From positions 1 to 32,634 of the forward strand of contig CAYQMH010000020.1 of assembly GCA_964418485.1 (NCBI GenBank): a stretch of 32,634 bases of DNA, read 5' to 3'. A program made the translations under genes and the position numbers. Below the pieces are notes generated by a model that worked only from the letters and a program-made list of their open reading frames with translations, was not told the DNA's origin and ran no database searches. Below are positions 14,268 through 23,043 of the stretch, piece after piece; position 1 is the stretch's first letter; each line of letters starts with the position of its first letter. Source of the stretch: JAFGHJ01 sp964418485 (GTDB taxonomy: Bacteria; Hydrothermota; UBA3072).

Positions 14268-17200
14268 ATGGTCAATAAGAATGTCTTTCTTAAATTATTT
14301 TCTACTTTTCTTTTATTTTCTTCACTGGTTGCATTTCCCGGGATTTTAGAAAAGGAAGTTACTTTCGATTGGTCAGATTTATCTTTTACGAAGTATAAAG
14401 AATACGACGTTGTAACTCTAAAAGGTGCCGGCTCTGCAACACAAATAGGAGAACCTGCTTTACCGCAGGTAAGCTTGTCATTTGTCGTACCGCCGGGCGC
14501 TGAAGTATCTGAAGTGAATATAATCTACTTTGATAAAAAAGATATAGCCGGGGAATATAATATACTTCCCGCACAACCACACAGACCGATAACTAAGAAA
14601 GTAGATACTTCCTTTGCAGAACCAAATAAAGAGATATACTCACTAAAGGAAGAATATCCATTGGAGTTAATTAAGTCTCCCCATACAGGTTCTATGGGAG
14701 GTTATCGTATAGCAAGTTTATTTGTATATCCATTGCGTTATACGCCTGCCGAAAAGAGACTCACATTCTACTCAAAAATTAGATTTCAAGTAGTTTACAA
14801 AGAATGGACCTACCCTGTAAAGTCAACCTCAGAAAAACAGAAAATTATTTTCAAAGATATAATTAAGAAGCAGGTTTTAAACTCTGAAGATTTGGACATC
14901 TGGGGTCCATCGATTACAAGACCCCTAAGCAGCATCCTACTCTCTCCTGATACAGCAGATTACGTAATCATCACTACTTCTAGCTATGAATCATATCTGC
15001 AAGAACTCGCTCTTTGGAAAACGAAAAAAGGTATAAAAACTAGTATCGTGAACCTATCATGGATTGAATCAAATTATACGGGAGACGACACCCAGGAGAG
15101 AATACGAAATTTTATAATAGACGCAAACTCAAGCTGGGGGACTCTTTGGTTTTTACTCGCCGGTGACACCGATGAAATTCCCCATAGAACTACCTGGGTC
15201 ATGACTGTTGATAGCGATTGGCATGACCAACTACCCTCTGATCTGTATTTTTCGGATTTAGATGGAGATTGGGATGCTGATGACGATAATACCTACGGGG
15301 AAACAGAAGACAGTGTCGATATGTATCCCGATGTATTTGTTGGGAGAGCATCAATTAACACAGTGGCAGAATGCAGCACTTTTGTAAATAAGGTACTAAC
15401 TTACGAAAAAGCGCCTCCTTCTTCGTTCATAAAAAAGGAACTTCTATTAGGCGAATATCTATTTGGCGACAATTGGGGTGAATGGGTCAACGATTCTATA
15501 GAGACTTTAACCCCTTTGGATTATACGATATCCAAATTGTATGAATCACAGGGAGCTCTAAACAGACAAGCCGTTTTAGACTCCATAGAGGAAGGTTATC
15601 ATTTTATCCATCACGCTGCGCACGGTAGTGTTACTTCAATCTCAACAGCTTCTGATAACATAACCAGTTCAAACCTGGACGGTTTAACCAACGGAGATCT
15701 CCTTTCTATATATGTCGCTATAAGCTGTCTCCCGGGGGCATTCGACTTTAACTGCTACGCTGAGCATTGGATGAACAACCCAAACGGCGGCGGTGCAGCT
15801 GCTTGCATGAATTCAAGATACGGTTGGGGTTCTACTGTTGGGATAGGGCCATCAGACAAACTCGATATATCCTTCTTCGAACAACTTTTCGACTATGATG
15901 TGCGTAATATAGGTGTAACTCTGGGCAATGCAAAAATGGATAACATTCCTGAAGCTTATAGTGATCCCGTTATGAGATGGTGTGTGTACGAACTCAATCT
16001 TTTCGGAGACCCGGAAATGTCGATGTGGACAGAGGATCCCGAAGAATTTACAGTTAGTCACGATGCTGTAATAACTATTGGCGGAAGTACTTTCAGTGTA
16101 AATGTTTCCGATGGTGCTTTTGGTGTAGAGGATGCTCTTGTCTGCTTGTACAAAGAAGGCGAAGTTTACGAAGTGGGATATACCAATGCTTCAGGCAACA
16201 TTATCCTCAACTTATCATCGCCACCTTCCACTCTTGGTACAATGTACTGTACGGTTACGAAGGATAATTATCTTCCCTACGAAGATAGTGTAGAGGTAAT
16301 CTCTCCTTCCGGCCCATGGATTATTTTTGATCATTATACAGTATTAGAGGGAACTGGAAATGGTGACGGAAATGTCGACCCCGGAGAAAGCATTCAATTA
16401 ACTTTAACCGTACATAACGTAGGCATTGGTGACGGACTTGATATTACAGGAATTATTCACACCGGAGATCCTTATATTACTTTAACAGACTCTATCGAAG
16501 ATTTTGGAGACATATTAGCTGATTCGCTCGCGACTAGCTCAGATAATTTCGATTTTGATGTGTCACCGGGATGTCCGGCAAACCATAACATCAATTTCGA
16601 GCTTGTTTGTAGTGACGCTAGCGACAGCACCTGGATAAGCTATTTTTCTATTCCTATTTCTACCCCGAATATATCTATTGTACCGGATACTCTAAATTTC
16701 GACACTGTATTTATAGGTTATAGCGATACCCTGGAACTTCTGGTAAGCAATGACGGCACAGACACTTTGAAAGTCAGCAGTATTACTTCCGCTGGCAATC
16801 CGGATTATTCTGTCGATATCTCTAATTTCAATGTACCCCCTGATGAAAGTCAGGCAGTAACAGTCATATTCTCTCCGACTTCTGAGGGTGTATCAGCCGG
16901 GAATCTCACTATACAGAGTGATGATCCAGACGAACCGAATTTAAGTGTCTACCTACTTGGTGAAGGATTGGAGCCGCCGGATATTTCGGTTTCTCCGGAT
17001 TCATTGAGTGACAGTTTATTTACGGATGAAGTATCACATCATAATTTCAAAATTTATAATACAGGTGAGAGTAACCTTAATTTTGATATTTTGGTGGAAG
17101 AACTATTGAGATTCAGAGGAGCAGCATATTTTACAGTAAGACAAAATGATAAAGGAGACCTGAAATTTGAGGTTATTCATCCGAAAAAAGAAAAGTCTAT

Positions 17201-20200
17201 AGAACATCCGCTTAAAAGAATTAGTGGAAGTGATATTGCTCTTCCTCGAACAAATGAAGGCGGCTCTTCTTTATATGAACGAATGTATTCCAAGCTTTTA
17301 GACCACACTGTTTTCTTCGATGATATGGAAAGCGGCAACAACGGCTGGACAACGGAAGTTTATGGTGTAGATGATTTATGGCACCAAACTAACACTGCTT
17401 ACAACAGTCCAACAACTAGCTGGTGGTGTGGAATCGAGGGGCAAGGTGATTACGATACGGGAAATCGAATCAACACGGCAGTAATTAGTCCGGTTATCGA
17501 TTTAAGTTTTTATGAAGCGCCGATTACTTTACAATTTTTTGAAAACTATAACACGGAAGAGTATTATGACTGTTGTATGGTAGATGTATCGACCGATGGA
17601 GGAACCACATGGATTCATCTGAGAGGTGAACAGTGGGAAGCTCCTTCAGGCAACAGTGGAGGTTGGATTATGAGCGTCTTGGATCTCTCGGCTTACGCTG
17701 GAGAAACAATTCAAATAAGATTTTATTTCGATACCGTAGATGAAATTATGAACGATTATCCCGGATGGTTTTTCGACGATGTATTGATAACCGCGGAAAT
17801 GTCCTGGATATCGTTTATTCCTATATCAGGCACTATTCCAGCAAACGACAGCATAAATGTAGAAGTTACATTTGATGCGACCGATCTATATGGCGGTAAT
17901 TACTATGCGAATTTAATCGTTGTCAGCAATGACCCGGATGAACCGGAAGTTCCAGTGTTCACACATTTACATGTCACAGGAGCCCCGGATATCGCTGCTT
18001 CGGAAGATACACTGGACTACGGTATAGTTTTTCAGGGTTATTCTTCACTTGATACATTGATAATTTCAAATGAAGGTACCGATTCGCTCACGGTTAGCAA
18101 CATCTCGTCCGATAATTCCGACTACACTGTCAATATTACTAACTTCAACTTAAATCCCGGAGAAAACCAGGAAGTCGTTGTTACTCTTACCCCCAGTTCT
18201 CTGGGTCTCATTACGGGAATTTTAACCATCACATCGAACGACCCGGATGAGCCAAATTTGAATGTTTTCTTACAGGGTGAAGGGTTAGAACCGCCTATTA
18301 TAACGATAGATCTTCATCACTTGAGTGATACACTTTTTTCAGGTGATTCTTCCATACATATATTAAATATTGGGAATATAGGCGGAAGTAATCTGTTTTT
18401 TGATATAGCTGAGATCGAAGCCGATTATCTTTTAACGAAAATGAATATAGCCACAGATGGTTCTATCCTTAATACAAATGGTCCTGTCCTTAATAATGGC
18501 AAATTTTTTAATCTTAAAGTCAATTCCGTTAAACTCAATACGAGAAAAACTGGTCACAAAGTTTTAAATACATCTGCGGAAAAAGAAATAGGCAGTCCAG
18601 AAAAATTTCAAAATAATAGTGATAACACCATTCAAGATCACTACCATTATGTTTCCTCGGCGTCAAGGCCGACTTCTATCCCTCTGGCTTCACTTCTTGA
18701 ATCACCGTTTGCTTCTGTAATTCCCAACATTGACGGGTTATTCTCCATTGGTGAATGGAATGATGCTGCTTCGGTTTCCGCAACTATAATTGACAATCCC
18801 GGAGGAAATGAAATAGGAAAAGTGTATGTTAAAAATACGTTAGAAAACTTATACGTTCTGGTCGACTACCATACTGCTACAGGAGGAAATAGCGAGGATA
18901 TTACAGGTGATATCTGGCTCGACCTCGATAATAATGGAATTAATGATGGAGGATTTCATTCTAACATATACGACGGTTCGTTGTATTCTAACTGGGATTT
19001 TCCTTGTACAATGAATTTTACAAATTCCTCTTCACCTAACAACAGTACCCCGCATTGGATCTTGGAATATGAAATACCCTTGTCGGGATTAGGTGTCTCA
19101 ATTGATAACATAATGGGTATTCATTTTATTCTATATGATTATAATGATACAGGTGGTGAATGGGAAAATTTAACGACTGATTTTGATTATTACTATCCAT
19201 CCACCTGGGCTGACATAGTTCTAAGCAAAGGCGTTGACTGGCTATCTGAGTCACCTACTTCCGGAGTAATTCCGATGGATTCTTCTGTACAAGTAGAGGT
19301 ATTATTCGATGCTACTGGTATGTATACGGGTGATTATTATGCAAACCTGATTGTAACGAGTAACGATCCCGCAACACCAACAGACACAGTTTCCTGTTTT
19401 TTGCATGTGATAGGCATGCCGGATATAGCTGTTTCTGCCGACACCTTAGACTGTGGTATCGTTTATCCCGGGTATTCTGTTACGGATACCTTGATTATTA
19501 CCAACGAGGGAACAGATACTCTTACAGTAAGCGATATTTTGTCTGATAATGGGAATTATACAATTGATACTACTAATTTCATCCTCGGGCCTGAACAGAA
19601 TCAGCCGGTACTGATTACTTTTACGCCAAGTTCGATGGGCACTATCACAGGCTTATTAACCATCGAAAGCAATGATCCTGATGATTCAACTTTAACGATA
19701 TATATGATCGGTCAATGTATGAATCCACCCGAAATTTCTGTTTCACCCGATTCTTTAAGTGATACTCTGTCAAGTGGTCAATCATCTGCTCATACCTTAA
19801 CGATTTATAACACGGGAGAAAGTGATTTAAACTTTGATATTACTATTGACGGGACAGGCTCGACATACGCTCTAGAATTCGACGGAGTGGATGATTATGT
19901 TGAAGTACCGGATAATCCTTCTTTAAGTGCGATAGGAGGAGCCCTTACTCTTGAATGCTGGATGAATGTAGGAGAATATCCGTTCCAAACACGAGAGGTT
20001 TTAGGAAAGTGGGGTTACGGAGCTTCTTCAGATGATGAATTCGATATGGATTTTCTTAGTACAGGTAGAGTTTTAATATCAGTTTCCGGCTCTGGTGGTT
20101 ATACCGGTTTACGGAGTAAGACAACGCTTTCACCTTATACATGGACTCATGTCGCCGGAGTTTTCGATTCTGCGAGTACCTCTTATAAGCTATACATCAA

Positions 20201-21014
20201 TGGAAATTTAGATACAAATAGAACTCCTTCGACAATTACACTGGATAGAGATACCGATCAACCTTTTCGTATAGGTACGTATGATTTTAATTTTGCTGAT
20301 AATTTTAAGGGTCTACTGGATGAAGTGCGTATCTGGAATGTCGCACGTACACAGGCAGAAATTCGAGCATATATGAATCGAGAACTCATAGGCACCGAAC
20401 CAGGTTTAATCGGCTATTGGAAATTTAATGAAGGTTCAGGTGATACTGCTTATGACTACTCATCAAATAATAATGACGGAACACTTCTAGGTGGAGCAGC
20501 CTGGGTCGATTCTTCGGCACCAGTAGTAGGTTGGATATATTTTGATACCACTTCAGGTACCACTCCGGCAAGCGATAGTACACAAATAGGAGTCACCTTT
20601 GATGCAACGGGATTAGATGCCGGTGATTACTACGCAAATATAATTGTTACGAGTAATGACCTGGATGAACCCGAATTAATAGTGCCCGCGCATCTACATG
20701 TTCCAAGCGGCGGAATCGAAGAAAAAGGAATACCAGAGATCTTCTTTGTCAAACAGAACTACCCCAATCCGTTTAACAGACAAACCGTAATAAAGTACGG
20801 ATGTCCCAAAAGATCTAAAGTTTGTATACAGATCTTTGATATTACGGGAAGAATTATAAATACTCTTATAGATAAAGAAGTAGAAGCAGGGTATCATGAA
20901 ATTAAATGGGAAGGTGAAAATAAATTCGGCAGAAAGATTGCGAACGCAGTATATTTTTATAGAATACAGGCGGGAGATTTCATAGCAACTAAAAAAATGA
21001 TCTTCATACAGTAA
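14268..21014 (+). CDS. Giant secreted gingipain-like C25 protease with nested modules and type IX-style sorting domain
   Basis: 2248 residues from ATG 14268, six bases after AAGGAGG (in-frame codons further up lack a site). Signal peptide 1-22; propeptide to ~225; peptidase C25 ~231-590 with catalytic-type His452 (HHAAHG) and Cys487 (AISCLPG), 35 residues apart as in gingipains; Ig-like domain ~595-680; NEW3-like domain ~688-795. Three copies of an ASH/choice-of-anchor repeat follow, starting near 800, 1238 and 1718. Each leads into a host domain interrupted after an LNFDI-like strand: by a MAM/immune-inhibitor-like module (~1017-1178), a CBM9/DOMON-like module (~1485-1652) and a LamG-like module (~1867-2085). 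The host resumes each time with W(L/I)..xPxSG and VTFDATG. Residues ~2165-2248 (YPNPFNRQT to the end) are a Por/FlgD-like sorting domain. It is probably a surface adhesin-protease. Confidence 0.88.
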   Translation: MVNKNVFLKLFSTFLLFSSLVAFPGILEKEVTFDWSDLSFTKYKEYDVVTLKGAGSATQIGEPALPQVSLSFVVPPGAEVSEVNIIYFDKKDIAGEYNILPAQPHRPITKKVDTSFAEPNKEIYSLKEEYPLELIKSPHTGSMGGYRIASLFVYPLRYTPAEKRLTFYSKIRFQVVYKEWTYPVKSTSEKQKIIFKDIIKKQVLNSEDLDIWGPSITRPLSSILLSPDTADYVIITTSSYESYLQELALWKTKKGIKTSIVNLSWIESNYTGDDTQERIRNFIIDANSSWGTLWFLLAGDTDEIPHRTTWVMTVDSDWHDQLPSDLYFSDLDGDWDADDDNTYGETEDSVDMYPDVFVGRASINTVAECSTFVNKVLTYEKAPPSSFIKKELLLGEYLFGDNWGEWVNDSIETLTPLDYTISKLYESQGALNRQAVLDSIEEGYHFIHHAAHGSVTSISTASDNITSSNLDGLTNGDLLSIYVAISCLPGAFDFNCYAEHWMNNPNGGGAAACMNSRYGWGSTVGIGPSDKLDISFFEQLFDYDVRNIGVTLGNAKMDNIPEAYSDPVMRWCVYELNLFGDPEMSMWTEDPEEFTVSHDAVITIGGSTFSVNVSDGAFGVEDALVCLYKEGEVYEVGYTNASGNIILNLSSPPSTLGTMYCTVTKDNYLPYEDSVEVISPSGPWIIFDHYTVLEGTGNGDGNVDPGESIQLTLTVHNVGIGDGLDITGIIHTGDPYITLTDSIEDFGDILADSLATSSDNFDFDVSPGCPANHNINFELVCSDASDSTWISYFSIPISTPNISIVPDTLNFDTVFIGYSDTLELLVSNDGTDTLKVSSITSAGNPDYSVDISNFNVPPDESQAVTVIFSPTSEGVSAGNLTIQSDDPDEPNLSVYLLGEGLEPPDISVSPDSLSDSLFTDEVSHHNFKIYNTGESNLNFDILVEELLRFRGAAYFTVRQNDKGDLKFEVIHPKKEKSIEHPLKRISGSDIALPRTNEGGSSLYERMYSKLLDHTVFFDDMESGNNGWTTEVYGVDDLWHQTNTAYNSPTTSWWCGIEGQGDYDTGNRINTAVISPVIDLSFYEAPITLQFFENYNTEEYYDCCMVDVSTDGGTTWIHLRGEQWEAPSGNSGGWIMSVLDLSAYAGETIQIRFYFDTVDEIMNDYPGWFFDDVLITAEMSWISFIPISGTIPANDSINVEVTFDATDLYGGNYYANLIVVSNDPDEPEVPVFTHLHVTGAPDIAASEDTLDYGIVFQGYSSLDTLIISNEGTDSLTVSNISSDNSDYTVNITNFNLNPGENQEVVVTLTPSSLGLITGILTITSNDPDEPNLNVFLQGEGLEPPIITIDLHHLSDTLFSGDSSIHILNIGNIGGSNLFFDIAEIEADYLLTKMNIATDGSILNTNGPVLNNGKFFNLKVNSVKLNTRKTGHKVLNTSAEKEIGSPEKFQNNSDNTIQDHYHYVSSASRPTSIPLASLLESPFASVIPNIDGLFSIGEWNDAASVSATIIDNPGGNEIGKVYVKNTLENLYVLVDYHTATGGNSEDITGDIWLDLDNNGINDGGFHSNIYDGSLYSNWDFPCTMNFTNSSSPNNSTPHWILEYEIPLSGLGVSIDNIMGIHFILYDYNDTGGEWENLTTDFDYYYPSTWADIVLSKGVDWLSESPTSGVIPMDSSVQVEVLFDATGMYTGDYYANLIVTSNDPATPTDTVSCFLHVIGMPDIAVSADTLDCGIVYPGYSVTDTLIITNEGTDTLTVSDILSDNGNYTIDTTNFILGPEQNQPVLITFTPSSMGTITGLLTIESNDPDDSTLTIYMIGQCMNPPEISVSPDSLSDTLSSGQSSAHTLTIYNTGESDLNFDITIDGTGSTYALEFDGVDDYVEVPDNPSLSAIGGALTLECWMNVGEYPFQTREVLGKWGYGASSDDEFDMDFLSTGRVLISVSGSGGYTGLRSKTTLSPYTWTHVAGVFDSASTSYKLYINGNLDTNRTPSTITLDRDTDQPFRIGTYDFNFADNFKGLLDEVRIWNVARTQAEIRAYMNRELIGTEPGLIGYWKFNEGSGDTAYDYSSNNNDGTLLGGAAWVDSSAPVVGWIYFDTTSGTTPASDSTQIGVTFDATGLDAGDYYANIIVTSNDLDEPELIVPAHLHVPSGGIEEKGIPEIFFVKQNYPNPFNRQTVIKYGCPKRSKVCIQIFDITGRIINTLIDKEVEAGYHEIKWEGENKFGRKIANAVYFYRIQAGDFIATKKMIFIQ

Positions 21015-21034
21015 AGGAAAAAATCTATATAAAA

Positions 21035-21070
21035 GATAAAAAAGGCGGGAATAGTCCCGCCTTTTTTATC
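21035..21070. terminator. Bidirectional terminator between the C25 protease and cstA
   Basis: GATAAAAAAGGCGGGA (21035-21050) pairs perfectly with its complement at 21055-21070 around a 4-nt loop, with A/T tails on both strands. It can end the plus-strand protease and the minus-strand cstA transcripts. Confidence 0.92.
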
Positions 21071-21098
21071 TTATTAGATGAATCCCTACTTTAGTACC

Positions 21099-22811
21099 TT
21101 AAGTCAGTTTTCTTTTTTTTAAAACCACTATCGTCCCTTCAACGATTATCCAGAAATTGAGAAATAATATCATTAAATTAAGAATTAAGAGTAAAGGATC
21201 TCTATTGTTTATAAAACGAATCTGATTTATCACAAGAGCCCATGTTGTTATAAGAGCCATAAAAACACAAGGTATTCCAGATACCAAGAATCCTATGCCC
21301 CTTTTTCTTTTTAACCATACGGTTACGAGCAAAAGGGCAAGTGCTGCAAGCGTTTGATTTGTTGCTCCAAACATTGGCCATAGTTTTAAAGCTCCCTTTC
21401 CGCTTGCTCCCGTTGCAAAAGCTAAAAGACCCGCCGTTATTACTGCAACCGCAGTCGAGAATTGACGATTCTGAAAAACTTTAACCTGGCCAAACAATTC
21501 GGATAAAACGTATCTTTGTATTCTGGTTGCCGTATCAAGGGTTGTGCCTGCAAAAGATACCACGAATACACCCATAATTGCGATTGCAACATTCTTGGGT
21601 ATTCCACTCGAGGTTATCATATTTGCGGCACCGATTACAAAGGCAGAAACTTTCGAGCCAAGTCCTTCTGCTACTGTCCAGGAAGAGTAATGCGCTGTCC
21701 ACGCAGGAATACCGGTTAAGAGATTGCCATCTCCGCTTTGATACGCAATCCCTATACCTGCAGCAACTGCAATCAGAACGAGCGTGGCAAGTACTCCCTC
21801 CATAACCATACCTCCATAACCGATCATCTGGCCATCTGTTTCTTTGGCGAGCTGCTTTGCTGAAGTTCCGGAGGAAACGAGAGAATGAAACCCCGATATA
21901 GCTCCGCAGGCGATAGTTATAAATATGAACGGTACCACCGGTGGAGCTCCCTTTGGGGTAAAATTTATTGCCGGAGCCACTATATGAAAATTCACATTTC
22001 TAAAAGCAGAGGCAAGAACTCCCAGAAAAAGAAGAAAGAGCGCAACAATAAGCTGATGGGAGTTTATATAATCTCTTGGCTGAAGCAGTGCTGTTACCGG
22101 AAGCATAGACGCTATATAAGCATAAATGAGAAGAATTATAGTCCACACACCGGTTGCAGGGATAATGCCAATTCCCGGTAACGCAAGAGGTAACTTTGTA
22201 CCTATTACAATCGTCAAATACATAATAACAACTGCTACTATAGAAAATAGAGCTAAATTTCCGTTTTTTTTGTATATTACCCATCCTAGCCAAACTGCTA
22301 TCGGTATCTGAAACCACATTGGAAAAACGGATTCCGGAAACATACTAAAAATTATTGCCATTATTAAACCAAATATAGCTATTACAATAAGGAGTTCAAT
22401 AAAAACAATCGAGAAAAATGCTCTCTGGGTTCTTTTGTTTATATACTTACCTGTTATCTCCGATATAGACTTGCCTTCATTCCTTATAGAAAGAACCAGA
22501 GAGCCAAAGTCATGTACTGCTCCTATTGTAATTGTACCTAAAACAATCCATATTATTGCAGGAACCCATCCCCAGATAATGCCAATTGCAGGACCTACAA
22601 TCGGACCCGTACCTGCGATTGAGGCAAAATGATGCCCGAAGATAATTTCTTTTCTTGTAGGTACGTAATCTATTCCGTCCTCGTATTCGTGGGCAGGGGT
22701 CCTTTTTTTATTATCTAATTCGAAGATTTTCTTTGAGAGAAAGGTCCCATAAAATTTATAAGCAAGAAAAAAGCTACAAAAACAAACAATTGTTAATATG
22801 ACAACATCCAC
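21099..22811 (-). CDS. cstA: CstA-family carbon starvation/peptide or pyruvate transporter
   Basis: 570 residues with about 14-16 hydrophobic membrane segments. The start is GTG 22811, five bases after AAGGAGG. Family signatures near the N-terminus are TPAHEYEDGIDYVPT, FGHHFASIAGTGPIVGPAIG and GAVHDFGSLVLSIR; HSLVSSGTSAKQLA follows centrally. CstA/BtsT proteins import small peptides or pyruvate and are often induced by carbon limitation. Substrate cannot be decided from sequence alone. The gene stands alone between polA (upstream on the same strand, 232 bases away) and a shared terminator. The short C-terminus lacks the long extension of E. coli CstA. Confidence 0.92.
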   Translation of the reverse strand: MDVVILTIVCFCSFFLAYKFYGTFLSKKIFELDNKKRTPAHEYEDGIDYVPTRKEIIFGHHFASIAGTGPIVGPAIGIIWGWVPAIIWIVLGTITIGAVHDFGSLVLSIRNEGKSISEITGKYINKRTQRAFFSIVFIELLIVIAIFGLIMAIIFSMFPESVFPMWFQIPIAVWLGWVIYKKNGNLALFSIVAVVIMYLTIVIGTKLPLALPGIGIIPATGVWTIILLIYAYIASMLPVTALLQPRDYINSHQLIVALFLLFLGVLASAFRNVNFHIVAPAINFTPKGAPPVVPFIFITIACGAISGFHSLVSSGTSAKQLAKETDGQMIGYGGMVMEGVLATLVLIAVAAGIGIAYQSGDGNLLTGIPAWTAHYSSWTVAEGLGSKVSAFVIGAANMITSSGIPKNVAIAIMGVFVVSFAGTTLDTATRIQRYVLSELFGQVKVFQNRQFSTAVAVITAGLLAFATGASGKGALKLWPMFGATNQTLAALALLLVTVWLKRKRGIGFLVSGIPCVFMALITTWALVINQIRFINNRDPLLLILNLMILFLNFWIIVEGTIVVLKKRKLT

Positions 22812-22834
22812 TAAAGCCTCCTTTTAATCTATCT

Positions 22835-22862
22835 TTAATATCTTTAAACATGTATATTTCAA
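22835..22862 (-). promoter_or_regulatory. Possible cstA promoter
   Basis: On the minus strand TTGAAA (22862-22857), a 16-nt spacer and TATTAA (22840-22835) lie about 23 nt before the GTG start. The match is moderate. Confidence 0.4.
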
Positions 22863-22937
22863 TCTATAAATTTTGTCTTCATTGAAAATTAAATATAAAA
22901 AACACAGAGCCCACCTCTCTCCACACCAGATTTCTTT

Positions 22938-23037
22938 AACACAGAGAGCACAGAGCTTTTATTTTCTTTTTTTCTCTGTGTTCTCTGTGGTTTTTTCTTT
23001 TGTAACACAATTATTTCTCTGTGTACTCTGTGGTTAA
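22938..23037. repeat. CACAGAG/CTCTGTG dispersed repeats in inverted arrangement
   Basis: One arm at 22938-22955 (AACACAGAGAGCACAGAG) faces an inverted partner at 22970-22994 (TTCTCTGTGTTCTCTGTGG), and a third copy lies at 23014-23037. The facing arms can form a long hairpin just after the polA stop, which could end transcription or stabilise the mRNA 3' end. Confidence 0.75.
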
Positions 23038-23043
23038 AATCTT

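Noticed and set aside
21885..22317. Open frames in both strands within cstA
   Set aside because: Shadows of a long hydrophobic gene; no independent start signals or domains.
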